From: Pseudoalteromonas piscicida
Lineage (GTDB): Bacteria; Pseudomonadota; Gammaproteobacteria; Enterobacterales; Alteromonadaceae
Length of the DNA: 64,000 nt
NCBI RefSeq assembly: GCF_002208135.1
Contig: NZ_CP021647.1
Coordinates: 58,501 to 122,500, forward strand
Direction: 5' to 3'
The notes beneath the pieces were generated by a model. It saw only the letters and a program-made list of their open reading frames with translations. It searched no databases and was not told the DNA's origin. The translations under genes were made by a program, and so were the position numbers. This document shows positions 1 to 9,397 of the stretch, one piece after another (positions within the stretch are counted from its first letter, which is position 1; each line of letters starts with the position of its first letter).

Positions 1-3000
1 GATGTGCAATATTCTTGACACTTTCAGGCTGTTCTAGATCGATCCCTTGTAACAGCTTTTTCGTGTCATCAACAAAGCTTTTCAAGAAAATGCTCTGTAG
101 CTCTTTATCTGTGCCTACATACTCACTGAGTATCACTAAGTCGATGTGTTTGGTGGGGGCATCGAGTTCTACTAATAGCGAGGGGGGATTTTCTTCGGCT
201 TGGTTGTTTATTGGTGTGTTGCTCGCAAACCATTTTTTTAGCGTTCTGTTTAGTTTTTGCAACACAATGGGTTTCGCAATATAGTCGTCCATGCCGGCGT
301 TAAAGCAAATATCTTTCTCACCTTCTAAAGCATTAGCTGTTGCTGCAATGATAGGTATATGCTCAAGGTTGCGTGCACGTTCATGTTCGCGACGCTGTTT
401 TGTGAATTCATAACCATCCATCACGGGCATATGACAGTCCGAAATAATTAGCGAAAAGTGATATTGATCGAGTAGCTGCAGGGCAACTTTGCCGTTGTCG
501 GCAATAATGCATTGATAGCCTAATAGTGCTAACTGTCTTTTGAATAAATCTTGATTATAAACATTGTCCTCAACGACTAAGATAAGCTTGTTAAGTGTTT
601 GCGCTTCACTGATTGTGGGCAGCGTCTTTGGTTTAGCATCGCTGTCTTCATTTGTTGATTCACTGTCAATTAGTCCTTCTAAGGTGGCAATGTGTGAAAC
701 GACTTTATAAGCGTAATAAGGATATAGCGAGAGGTTAGAGACGTTGATGTTATTTGCGTGCGGAAGCTTATCTTGATTGTTGTCTAGTATAATATACTTG
801 CATTCGCTTTCGGCGACGAAAACTTCTTTTCCTTCTGTGGTGAGTTGTTGGAAGGCTTCAGCAGTAATAACGAGATAATCAAATCGTTGGCTATCAATCA
901 GTTGTGCGTTAAAAAGTTCTCGAGGGAATATTTCGCATTGTGCCTCATGGATGCGTAGTTGATTTTGCAGGTCTTTTTCAAATTTGTCCTCGTCTCCCAC
1001 TACAGCAACTTTTAGCCTGTCTAAGGTTAACCCACTTTCACTGGTTTGTTTTGGTACTTCGCAGTATGGCAGGGTTACAATAAAGTTGCTGCCGAAACCT
1101 TCTAAGCTTCTACAGTCAATCTCCCCCTCCATCATAGCAACAAGCTTGTGGGTAATGGAAAGGCCCAGCCCAGTACCGCCATATTGGCGTTGAATACTGC
1201 TATCTGCTTGAACAAATGGTTTAAAAAGGTTGTCTACTTGTTCTTCTGACATGCCTTTACCATTGTCCTTGACGCTAATTTCCATATAACCATCATCGGC
1301 AGAGCGTCCAATAGTCACTTCTACAACTCCCGCAGCGGTTGCGGTAGTTTTGGTAAATTTTAAGGCGTTACCTATTAGGTTTAATAAAATTTGGCGCAGT
1401 CTAACTGGATCCCCTAATTGCCAGTTTGGTAACTGTGGCGAAAGATAAAAAGCAAGTTTGAGCTTTTTAGAACCCGCTTGATATGCAAGGAGCTCCGCAA
1501 GTTCCTTAATAATTTCTTGCCAGCTAAATGGTGTAGATTCTAGTTGCATTTTCCCAGCTTCGATTTTTGAAAAGTCTAATATGTCGTTAATTATTCGAAG
1601 TAGTACCAACGCTGAGCTTTTTGCGACTGTGGTGAGGTGTGATTGCTCATGATCAAGGTTAGACTGGGCGAGAATATCCAGCATGCCTACCACGCCATTC
1701 ATCGGCGTTCTTATCTCATGACTCATTGTTGCTAGGAAACGAGATTTAGCTTCACTAGCTTGTTCGGCCTTTATGCGAGCTTGTTCCAGCTCTGCAGAAA
1801 AATTGATGCTTTTAGTTATATCATTTTGATAGATGAGGGTATATTTTCCGGAATCAGTAGTGATATTTTTAACTAAAACGTTGAACCAAAATACGGCCCC
1901 TTCGGCGTTGTACTGACAGGTCGTTTGCGCTTGATATTGCTCTTTGTCTTTTGATTGTTCCAACATTGAGAGCAATTCGCTGCTGTCAGTCATTGGAAGT
2001 TGGGTAATAAACTCTATAACGTCGGAACCTTTGCTGAGAGAGCTTCCCTTGAATTGGTATTCGTTATGTTCGGTTCTTTTTATGTGTTCGTTAAACTGAT
2101 TCAACATGGCTATATGTTGGTTTTCATCAACTAGCAGAATAAATGCTGGAAATGAGTCTATAGCTTCTTGAAGCAGTTTTTCAGTCGATTTTTGAACTCT
2201 TAATAAATATTGAGCGGACGACCTTTCCACTTCGGCCTCATGCATTTTATCCAAGGCAGCTTTTCTTGCTGCAACAAGCTCTTTTTGGATCCGTTGTTGA
2301 CGATTAGATTCGTTGACTTGACTGGTTATATCTTTTACGACACCGACAATAAACTGTGTGTTTTCGCTAGAGTAGTATTTTAAGTTTAGTATCACACTAA
2401 AATATCGGGTAGAACTATGCTCTTCAATAGTTAGCTGAAATTCTCTAGGTTGTGCTAAATCTAGAGCGCGAAGGTTTGAATAGAGTGTTTGTTTGTTATC
2501 GGTATCAAGTGACTTAATGATTGGCTTTAGGCTGTGGTGTTCAAGCTCTGGTGCTAAGTTAAATAAAGCTCTAAACCCTTCAGAGGTATGGCCGTAAAAC
2601 TGGCCTACCGATATTTCAAAACTGCCGATAGAAGCAAGCTTTTCAGATGAATTTAACAAAGTTTGACGCTTTTGAATGGCGTCTTTTGCGACTTGTCTGT
2701 CTAGTTTGGCTTTTTGCTGGGCACGATAGCTAATTGCCAAACCAAACAAGCAAAATGCAACTAAAGACAGTACTTGCCAAATAAACTTTATCTCTATGGT
2801 GTGAAAGAGATCTTGATTAAACGCCTCATTAGAATAAGCGTAAGCACCGACTTGAAGCTCTTGATCCCAGATTTTTGCACCAAGAAAGCCACCGTACTCA
2901 ATATGGTTATCAAGTAGTAAACGACTTAATGGAGTTTGACTGCCGCTAACTTGAACAGTCTGTATTTCTCTTTCAGTGTAGTAACCTGATGCATTCTTAA

Positions 3001-4510
3001 GGCGTGTCTCAAGGTTTAGCTCCAAGCTGCCAAGTAACACGTCCAGTTGAGTTTCGTACCAATACAGTGTTTCAGTCAGCCCTTGAACGGACAGTCCAAG
3101 ACCCGCTATAACCAGTATACGGTGACCATTATTGCCCTTTATAATTTGGGTAATGATTCCACCACGTTGCATGCTTTTCTGATGGTGCGAGTAAAATAAC
3201 GTGACCTGACTTTTATCTACATACTGAGTGCTACTAAGATTGTTAATGGCTAGGGTCTGTAACTGAGACCGTTTTGCGGGATCTGTACCTGTGCTAATAC
3301 TCGCACTCCTGAGCCTTTCAATATGCGGCTTATACCACAGCGTTTTAAGGCGATTTACACGTTCCAATGATTGGTTATTTAGTTGCCTAAGCGTTTGCAT
3401 TTCTGATAGATACAATAGTTGCTTTTGACTTGCGAAATGTTCCACAAATAGCACTGCAAGCACTGAGGAAAATATGACGATGAGCTGTGTGGTTTGCGTT
3501 CTAATTGGTGCGGTTTTATATATTTTTAATTCGGTAAACGCTCTAATTAATAAACAAATTAAAATGATATAGATAAGCGCAATGATCAGAGAAATAATGA
3601 GTGAAGTTTGAGCGCGTTCTTGTGACTTTTGCATGGATGCAGCAGCAGATTCTTTCATATATTCAAGTAGAGTCATACTGCCGTTTGCGAGGAGATTCAA
3701 ATACGCGGTGCTATTATCCCACCACACATAGTGTGGTAGGTTGGCCTCAGAACCACGGCTGAACCGATTTAGAGCTGCGGTCACATAGTCAAACTCTCTA
3801 GACGCCGTAGCCGCATTATATAGTTGTACTGTATTTTGATTATTTTTGAGAGTTTCCATAAGTGTGACATGGGTCGAGTAGTATTGTAATGCACTTCTCA
3901 TTGCGCTTAGCCTAGTTACTTCTTCATCTGCTGTTAGATAACTACTGATCTTAGCTCTGAGTCTTCCTCCTAACTCTATAGCTCTGATAAGTATATGAAT
4001 ATTCTGGAACTGTGTTTTGTGTGCTTTGCTACCAAAATTATGGATGAAGGATTGCTCGGTTTGTATGCTCCGGACTGTATCGATTAAGTAATTTATTAAA
4101 ATTGTGTAGCGAAGAAAGAGCTGATCGCGGTCGACATTTTCTTGTCGATAAAGCGTTCTCAGTGTTTGTAGGTCTTCTTTTATAGTCAATTGAAACTGAT
4201 CGAAGTTATTAATGCTAGTGAGTTTTTCAGCAGTGAGCCTTATTATTTTTTCATCCGTGTCTTGGTAGTACGCTAGTAGTCGCGCTTCATGTTCTTTTTC
4301 GGAATTAAACCCTGTTGACATACCTCGTTCACGTTGCAGACTAAATATCGCTTCAATCGCGTTATCAAGGCCTGAGAGGTTATTGTAGTATTGGGTTAGA
4401 CTCTGGTGAACCACGCGATTTTTATTAAACTCATTAATCTCGAGGTAAAAACCACTTAGGCAGACTAGGGAAAAAAGGGTTAGGGCGATTATTTTAAGAT
4501 ATTTGCTCAC
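1..4510 (-). CDS. NIT-domain hybrid sensor histidine kinase, 3' end outside window
   Basis: Membrane hybrid kinase, about 1503 residues visible and open at the left edge. I chose GTG at 4510, preceded by AGGTGG. Domains in order: N-terminal membrane segment; a NIT-type sensory region (residues about 45-290, with the typical RERG motif); membrane segments near 305-330 and 345-365; an extracytoplasmic region to about 605; another membrane segment; two PAS-like regions (about 665-905); HisKA with His931 in [12 protein letters not shown]; HATPase with a GGTGLGLS box; a degenerate receiver-like stretch (about 1170-1290); and a true receiver with Asp1358 in SDCHMPVMDG. The last visible residues look like the beginning of an Hpt domain, which would give a BarA/TorS-type phosphorelay. 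NIT domains sense nitrate or nitrite in characterised proteins, but the ligand here is unknown. It is divergent from the GAF gene at 4581. Confidence 0.9.
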   Translation of the reverse strand, partial: MSKYLKIIALTLFSLVCLSGFYLEINEFNKNRVVHQSLTQYYNNLSGLDNAIEAIFSLQRERGMSTGFNSEKEHEARLLAYYQDTDEKIIRLTAEKLTSINNFDQFQLTIKEDLQTLRTLYRQENVDRDQLFLRYTILINYLIDTVRSIQTEQSFIHNFGSKAHKTQFQNIHILIRAIELGGRLRAKISSYLTADEEVTRLSAMRSALQYYSTHVTLMETLKNNQNTVQLYNAATASREFDYVTAALNRFSRGSEANLPHYVWWDNSTAYLNLLANGSMTLLEYMKESAAASMQKSQERAQTSLIISLIIALIYIILICLLIRAFTELKIYKTAPIRTQTTQLIVIFSSVLAVLFVEHFASQKQLLYLSEMQTLRQLNNQSLERVNRLKTLWYKPHIERLRSASISTGTDPAKRSQLQTLAINNLSSTQYVDKSQVTLFYSHHQKSMQRGGIITQIIKGNNGHRILVIAGLGLSVQGLTETLYWYETQLDVLLGSLELNLETRLKNASGYYTEREIQTVQVSGSQTPLSRLLLDNHIEYGGFLGAKIWDQELQVGAYAYSNEAFNQDLFHTIEIKFIWQVLSLVAFCLFGLAISYRAQQKAKLDRQVAKDAIQKRQTLLNSSEKLASIGSFEISVGQFYGHTSEGFRALFNLAPELEHHSLKPIIKSLDTDNKQTLYSNLRALDLAQPREFQLTIEEHSSTRYFSVILNLKYYSSENTQFIVGVVKDITSQVNESNRQQRIQKELVAARKAALDKMHEAEVERSSAQYLLRVQKSTEKLLQEAIDSFPAFILLVDENQHIAMLNQFNEHIKRTEHNEYQFKGSSLSKGSDVIEFITQLPMTDSSELLSMLEQSKDKEQYQAQTTCQYNAEGAVFWFNVLVKNITTDSGKYTLIYQNDITKSINFSAELEQARIKAEQASEAKSRFLATMSHEIRTPMNGVVGMLDILAQSNLDHEQSHLTTVAKSSALVLLRIINDILDFSKIEAGKMQLESTPFSWQEIIKELAELLAYQAGSKKLKLAFYLSPQLPNWQLGDPVRLRQILLNLIGNALKFTKTTATAAGVVEVTIGRSADDGYMEISVKDNGKGMSEEQVDNLFKPFVQADSSIQRQYGGTGLGLSITHKLVAMMEGEIDCRSLEGFGSNFIVTLPYCEVPKQTSESGLTLDRLKVAVVGDEDKFEKDLQNQLRIHEAQCEIFPRELFNAQLIDSQRFDYLVITAEAFQQLTTEGKEVFVAESECKYIILDNNQDKLPHANNINVSNLSLYPYYAYKVVSHIATLEGLIDSESTNEDSDAKPKTLPTISEAQTLNKLILVVEDNVYNQDLFKRQLALLGYQCIIADNGKVALQLLDQYHFSLIISDCHMPVMDGYEFTKQRREHERARNLEHIPIIAATANALEGEKDICFNAGMDDYIAKPIVLQKLNRTLKKWFASNTPINNQAEENPPSLLVELDAPTKHIDLVILSEYVGTDKELQSIFLKSFVDDTKKLLQGIDLEQPESVKNIAH

Positions 4511-4580
4511 ATTTGCCACCTGCGTTATCTCACAAAACAAACTATAGTAGAAATATAAACACTGTCTAATTAAGTAGATT

Positions 4581-5066
4581 ATGAAAATCCCTGAGTTACC
4601 AGAAAACGAACATGCTAGGTTACAAGCGCTTAGGGAACTTGCGATACTCGATACAAAACCAACACTTGAATTGGATAGAATTACCCAATTTACCGCTCAT
4701 GTATTTGATGTTCCTATTGCATTGGTAAGTCTTGTTGACAAGGACAGACAATGGTTTAAATCTTGCTTCGGACTGGATGCTGAGCAAACGTCTCGTGATG
4801 TTTCTTTTTGTGGCCATGCGATATTAGAAGATACTGTATTTGTTGTTCCCGATACGCTAGAAGATCCTCGCTTTATGGATAACCCCTTGGTGTTAAATGC
4901 CCCTCATATTCGATTTTATGCTGGTGCTCCTATCATATTGTCCAGCGGTTTTTGCGTTGGTACAGTGTGTGTTATCGACATAGAGCCGCGAGAGTTGAGT
5001 GAAGCTGACTGTGAAATATTAAAGCAAATCGCAAACGATGTTGTGACTCAATTGGAGAAAACCTAA
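4581..5066 (+). CDS. GAF domain protein
   Basis: Soluble 161-residue protein made almost entirely of one GAF domain (about residues 25-157). It has the pattern typical of stand-alone bacterial GAF proteins: an N-terminal helix with the sequence ENEHARLQALRELAILDT, then PIALVSLVDKDRQWFKS, a conserved SFCGHAI segment and a C-terminal helix. There is no kinase, GGDEF or HTH domain. GAF domains bind small ligands or mediate dimerisation, and the ligand cannot be read from sequence. It is divergent from the hybrid kinase, sharing a 70-bp promoter region, so the two may be co-regulated or functionally linked; that link is inference. Confidence 0.85.
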   Translation: MKIPELPENEHARLQALRELAILDTKPTLELDRITQFTAHVFDVPIALVSLVDKDRQWFKSCFGLDAEQTSRDVSFCGHAILEDTVFVVPDTLEDPRFMDNPLVLNAPHIRFYAGAPIILSSGFCVGTVCVIDIEPRELSEADCEILKQIANDVVTQLEKT

Positions 5067-5216
5067 TTCTATTTAACGCCAAGTAACAGCAATGCGAGCT
5101 AAACTTTTCCGTAAAGCCGGTCTCTACAGCCGCAAATGTTAGTGCATTTAGCACGTGGAAGCGTTACAATTGAGACTGTATATCATTGCCATTTAGGGCA
5201 ATGTTTAAGCGATAAC

Positions 5217-5414
5217 TAACCTGAGGTTTGGAAAAGGAATGAGGTAACTCATTGTTTTTTTATATAATGTTAAATTTTTCCTTACCTAGCCAGAGAGTTT
5301 TAGTGATAACTAGGCGAATTTACGTACCAATAGCTGGCTATTGGAAGTGAATTCAACGCAGTTAGCGCTAAAACTGGCTGCTAGAAAGGCATTAATTATC
5401 CTAAGCTCAGGTTA
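5217..5414 (+). repeat. Interspersed repeat family A, full copy 1
   Basis: A 198-bp element bounded by perfect 9-bp inverted ends (TAACCTGAG ... CTCAGGTTA). Inside is a second inverted pair (CTAGCCAGAGAGTTTTAG near 5286-5303 against CTAAAACTGGCTGCTAG near 5368-5384) and a central hairpin, CCAATAG-CTGG-CTATTGG. A second full copy lies at 22984-23180 and a 53-bp deletion derivative at 55188-55240. It has no coding capacity. It occupies the middle of the 505-bp gap between the GAF and CDF genes; the rest of that gap shows nothing I can assign. The ends and size suggest a MITE or a structured repetitive element. Confidence 0.88.
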
Positions 5415-5571
5415 ACTACGTATATTTCTAAATTTATTTCTGTATTTTTGAATCACGGCTTTTTTCCTACACGGTATAAAAGATAAGATGAGGTGCATTT
5501 AGTGTGATGGCTTCATTTTACGCTGTGGTTGTACGTAGCATCTTATATTAAATAGGTACACGACTCATTCC

Positions 5572-6462
5572 ATGACAGATATCACTACGCATCAAGCTTC
5601 TCGCCGAAGACTACTGATTGCGCTTGCAATCACTTGCTCTTTTATGATCATTCAAGTTATTGGTGCTTATTACGCTAATTCTCTCGCTGTACTGGCTGAT
5701 GCTGGGCACTTGTTTGTTCACAATAGTTCTTTGTTTATCGCGTTGATAGCGTCAAGTGTGGCAGTTTATCTAGCTAAAACATACAACGATGGTTACAAGC
5801 GGGCTGAATATACCGGTGGGCTTATTAATGGCATTCTCTATCTTTCAATAGCGGTAATTATTTTGCTAGAAGGGAGTGAGCGATTGTCTCACCATGCGGG
5901 TGGTCATGACCTAGAGGTTAACAGCTATTTAATGTCTATGATTGCCGCAATTGGGTTTCTTTTTCATGGGGCTTCTGCTTGGGTATTGTACAAAGGCCGT
6001 AAAGACAGTATCAACGTTTATGCTGTTTTCTTGCACTCATTTTTTGATTTGCTTTCCACGATATCGACATTTATCGCAGGTGTAATCATACACCTTACAG
6101 GTTGGGAGGTAGTTGATATTCTCTCGAGCATGCTGATTTCTATCTTTGTATTGTTTACAGGTATTAAGGTAATAATCGCTTGTCTTAAAGGGCTTGCTAC
6201 ACCACCTGAAGTTTTGCCCACGGTTCAAGAAGTTGAGAAAACCATCGTGTCCACAGAGCATGTTGAAAGCGCACATAATATTACGGTGAGTAAAATTGAT
6301 GGAGCGGTTGTTGTTGGTGCACACGTGGTATTAAAGCATCACTGCACTATCGAATCTCATGATTCAGCGTGTAGAGTGGAAGTGGAAGAAGCGTTAAAAA
6401 AGTCCTTTAATGTACTTAGTAGTGTGTTACAAATAGAGAGCCATGATTGCCCTCACCACTAA
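5572..6462 (+). CDS. Cation diffusion facilitator (CDF) transporter with altered TM2 motif
   Basis: A 296-residue inner-membrane protein of the CDF family (ZitB/CzcD type), with six predicted membrane segments in residues 12-205 followed by a cytoplasmic ferredoxin-like domain to the C-terminus. CDF proteins export Zn2+, Co2+ or similar ions in exchange for protons. The TM5 metal motif is normal (His155-x3-Asp159), but the usual HxxxD of TM2 reads His46-x3-His50, so the acidic ligand is replaced. The C-terminal domain carries several histidines and ends in CPHH. Family membership is clear. Metal preference is uncertain because of the TM2 change. Transcribed alone, about 100 bp before the next kinase gene. 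Confidence 0.9.
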   Translation: MTDITTHQASRRRLLIALAITCSFMIIQVIGAYYANSLAVLADAGHLFVHNSSLFIALIASSVAVYLAKTYNDGYKRAEYTGGLINGILYLSIAVIILLEGSERLSHHAGGHDLEVNSYLMSMIAAIGFLFHGASAWVLYKGRKDSINVYAVFLHSFFDLLSTISTFIAGVIIHLTGWEVVDILSSMLISIFVLFTGIKVIIACLKGLATPPEVLPTVQEVEKTIVSTEHVESAHNITVSKIDGAVVVGAHVVLKHHCTIESHDSACRVEVEEALKKSFNVLSSVLQIESHDCPHH

Positions 6463-6566
6463 CATGGATCATACTTTTTCTAGTTATTTGTTGCACTACC
6501 TTGGCAGGTTTTAAAATATTTTTTATTGTTATACATAGGCAGTATCACAAACAGATGGTGTAACAC

Positions 6567-9350
6567 TTGAATCAAAAGCAAGCGCTCATAATAACTTTCG
6601 TCTTAGCTGTACTTGGCGGGTTGGCTAACCTTTTACCAATTTGGTTTCTAGATAGCTCAGAGTTTCTTTTTGGCCAGCTGTTTGTGTTATTTATTCTACT
6701 GCTTTGCGGATGGCGCTATGCCATCGTTGCTGTGATTATTGAGGCTGGCTTTATTTGGTATCGATGGGAGCATGCTTGGCCCTCGGTGGTTTTTTTCTTC
6801 GAAGTGTTATGGTTACACTTTGTATGTGTTCGTTTCGCCAAGCCTTTTTTTGTTCGGGGTATCGCTTATTGGATTTTGCTCGGGTTACCTGCACTATTTA
6901 TTTTCGGTTATTTCGTCCTTGAGCTTCCCTTACTCGTTATATTCACGGCACTGGCAAAATACCTTATCAACGCCGGTATTTGTCTTGCGGTAGTCGACCT
7001 GTTGAGTTTTTTCTTTACTCGCAGAAAATGGCAAGGGATGCCGCTCAATCAAATCCTTAATTCTACCGTTAATCTTGTTATCGTTTTGGTTGTATTAATG
7101 ACAACCGTCGTGCTGACAAACAATTACTATAAAAGAATTGAAGCTGAGATAAAAACCCAGCTTGAAGAAGCCTCAGGCTCTATTAGCGCTCAAATTGATG
7201 ACTACTTGGATGCTTATCGCCGCGCAATGGTGATATCCGCGACGGATATATCCTTAGGAATTGATGCTGATTATGTTATAGAGCGGTTACTGAAGACACA
7301 CGCAAATTTTAGAACCGCTATTGTTGCAGACGAGTTTGCTAATGTTACTCATCTATATCCGCAGCACTTTGCTGAGACTATGAAGGGAACAAATGCTAAC
7401 GTATCTGATAGAGACTATTTTATTAAAGCACCTGAATCCCCCGAAGGATTTGTTTCAGGTATATTTCAAGGACGTGGCTTTGATGAAGCTCCTATCGTCG
7501 CAATATCTGCGCCGATCTTTATCGCCGAAAAGTTTAAAGGAATTGTGGAAGGGTCTTTAATCTTTGGCTCATTTGAACGCTTTATTCCAAAAATTCTTGC
7601 TGAAGACGCTAATTTGATCGTATTTGATAAGCATAAAAGGGTCGTTTATAGCTCATTAAAAACCGAATTTAAAACCTTGGATATGCCAAGTGATTTGGTA
7701 TTACAAGCCTTGTTTGATAAGGAATCGGCAACTTTTGAAGACTCTACTGAGCAGATCTTATTTAAACAAACTGCGGTATCCAAAAAATATGAATGGTCAG
7801 TTATCACCATGCTCGACCGTAAATATCTTAACTTAGTTGCTGCTGAAGCGTGGTCAGATGCACTGGGACTTGCGCTCGCGATTATTGTATTGAGCTCTAT
7901 TTTTGTCCGTCAGCTCACTCGATTGCTGGTGCGTCCAATTGTGGCGTTAAGTCATGATATTAGGGCTTACGAGCCTTCAACTTTAATCGAAAATTCGGCT
8001 AATGCCGATAGCAGCTTTTTAGAAATAATTGAGTTACAGCAGCAATTTAATCAATTGGCTTTTAAGCTAACACTGAGTTTTACCAAACAAAACCAGGCCA
8101 GCTTAGAAAATGAACGGCTTAACCGCAAGCTTACCGACTTCAATCGCGAGTTGGAGCAGCAAGTAGCTGAGAAGACGGAAGAGCTTACTAGAGCGGTAGA
8201 AGCCGCTAACGCCGCCAATCACTCGAAGAGCAGATTCCTCGCGAACATGAGCCACGAAATTAGGACGCCGCTAAATGGAATCATCGGTATGGCTGATAAC
8301 TTGATCAGAGAAAAGAGTCTTAGTAATGAGATGGCAGATCAAATCACAATTATTCGGCAGTCGGCAAAGAACCTAATGCTTATCCTAAATGATATTTTGG
8401 ATTATTCTAAAATTGAGGCTGGGGCATTGAACATAGAACGTCGAGCCGTGAATTTACAGGAAATGCTTGATAGTTTGGTCAGTATTTTCAAAATTTCTAA
8501 CGTCAGGTATGGGGTGGAGTTTAAGTACGAAAAGGGTGCTGAGCTACCTACATATCTTGAGTTAGATGAGCTACGTGTATCACAAGTGGTAAATAATTTG
8601 CTCTGCAATGCTGGAAAGTTTACCAATAAAGGATACATTAAACTCTCGGTTCACTATGAGAACGGGGTGTTAAAGTTTACCGTTGCTGACTCTGGAATTG
8701 GCATTTCAAAAGCGCAGCAGGAAACTTTGTTTCATGAGTTTACTCAGGCAGATCTTTCAACCACAAGAAAATTTGGCGGTACCGGACTTGGCTTAGCCAT
8801 CTCTAAAAAGCTCGTCGAAGCAATGCACGGTGAGATAAGAGTTCACAGCGAACTTGGGCTTGGCAGTCAGTTTTATGTAGATATTCCCGCTTCAAAAGGA
8901 CAAGGGATTAAGAAAGAGCAACAAGAGGTAGGTGCACCTAATTTTAATGGTCTTGATATCTTATTGGTGGAAGACAATAAAATTAACCAAGTTGTTGTTG
9001 GCAAGTTGCTAGAGAAAACTAACTGTTTTTTGGACAAGGTTGACGATGGAGTCGAAGCTTTAGTTGCAATGAAGGCAAAGAACTATGCATTGGTTTTAAT
9101 GGATTGCCAAATGCCGAATATGGATGGCTTTGCGTGTACCAAAGCAATTAGAAACGAGCCAAATATTTACGGCAGCCCACATATTATCGCGATAACAGCT
9201 AACGCCTATGAGGAAGATAAACAAAAATGTATACAGGCGGGTATGGATGACTTTATTGCAAAACCCATTGATATTAATGAACTCTATCAAAAGCTTAGTG
9301 AATGGCAGCAGCCAGAACTGCCTGACAGTGAAACTGTGGGTAAGGGCTAA
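6567..9350 (+). CDS. Hybrid sensor histidine kinase with N-terminal membrane domain
   Basis: A 927-residue hybrid kinase. The start is TTG at 6567 (reading MNQKQALII); an ATG at 6554 is not usable because its frame closes after two codons. Residues 1-150 form a multi-helix hydrophobic domain resembling MASE-type sensor modules, then comes another membrane segment (about 165-190), a periplasmic Cache-like region (about 195-425), a membrane segment near 430-450, a long coiled coil (about 490-550), HisKA with His563 in [11 protein letters not shown], HATPase (N box [10 protein letters not shown]2 box GGTGLGLA), and a C-terminal receiver with Asp846 in [11 protein letters not shown]. The receiver probably returns or passes phosphate to an Hpt protein elsewhere. 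Signal unknown. It is convergent with the propeller-GGDEF-EAL gene. Confidence 0.92.
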   Translation: MNQKQALIITFVLAVLGGLANLLPIWFLDSSEFLFGQLFVLFILLLCGWRYAIVAVIIEAGFIWYRWEHAWPSVVFFFEVLWLHFVCVRFAKPFFVRGIAYWILLGLPALFIFGYFVLELPLLVIFTALAKYLINAGICLAVVDLLSFFFTRRKWQGMPLNQILNSTVNLVIVLVVLMTTVVLTNNYYKRIEAEIKTQLEEASGSISAQIDDYLDAYRRAMVISATDISLGIDADYVIERLLKTHANFRTAIVADEFANVTHLYPQHFAETMKGTNANVSDRDYFIKAPESPEGFVSGIFQGRGFDEAPIVAISAPIFIAEKFKGIVEGSLIFGSFERFIPKILAEDANLIVFDKHKRVVYSSLKTEFKTLDMPSDLVLQALFDKESATFEDSTEQILFKQTAVSKKYEWSVITMLDRKYLNLVAAEAWSDALGLALAIIVLSSIFVRQLTRLLVRPIVALSHDIRAYEPSTLIENSANADSSFLEIIELQQQFNQLAFKLTLSFTKQNQASLENERLNRKLTDFNRELEQQVAEKTEELTRAVEAANAANHSKSRFLANMSHEIRTPLNGIIGMADNLIREKSLSNEMADQITIIRQSAKNLMLILNDILDYSKIEAGALNIERRAVNLQEMLDSLVSIFKISNVRYGVEFKYEKGAELPTYLELDELRVSQVVNNLLCNAGKFTNKGYIKLSVHYENGVLKFTVADSGIGISKAQQETLFHEFTQADLSTTRKFGGTGLGLAISKKLVEAMHGEIRVHSELGLGSQFYVDIPASKGQGIKKEQQEVGAPNFNGLDILLVEDNKINQVVVGKLLEKTNCFLDKVDDGVEALVAMKAKNYALVLMDCQMPNMDGFACTKAIRNEPNIYGSPHIIAITANAYEEDKQKCIQAGMDDFIAKPIDINELYQKLSEWQQPELPDSETVGKG

Positions 9351-9397
9351 CTCTTGTGCTAGCCCAACGTAACAAAATTAAAGCACTAAGCGCGAGA

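Noticed and set aside
6018..6324. Minus-strand ORFs opposite the CDF gene and many others opposite large genes
   Set aside because: They lie entirely inside well-supported genes, lack ribosome sites and show no protein-family pattern.
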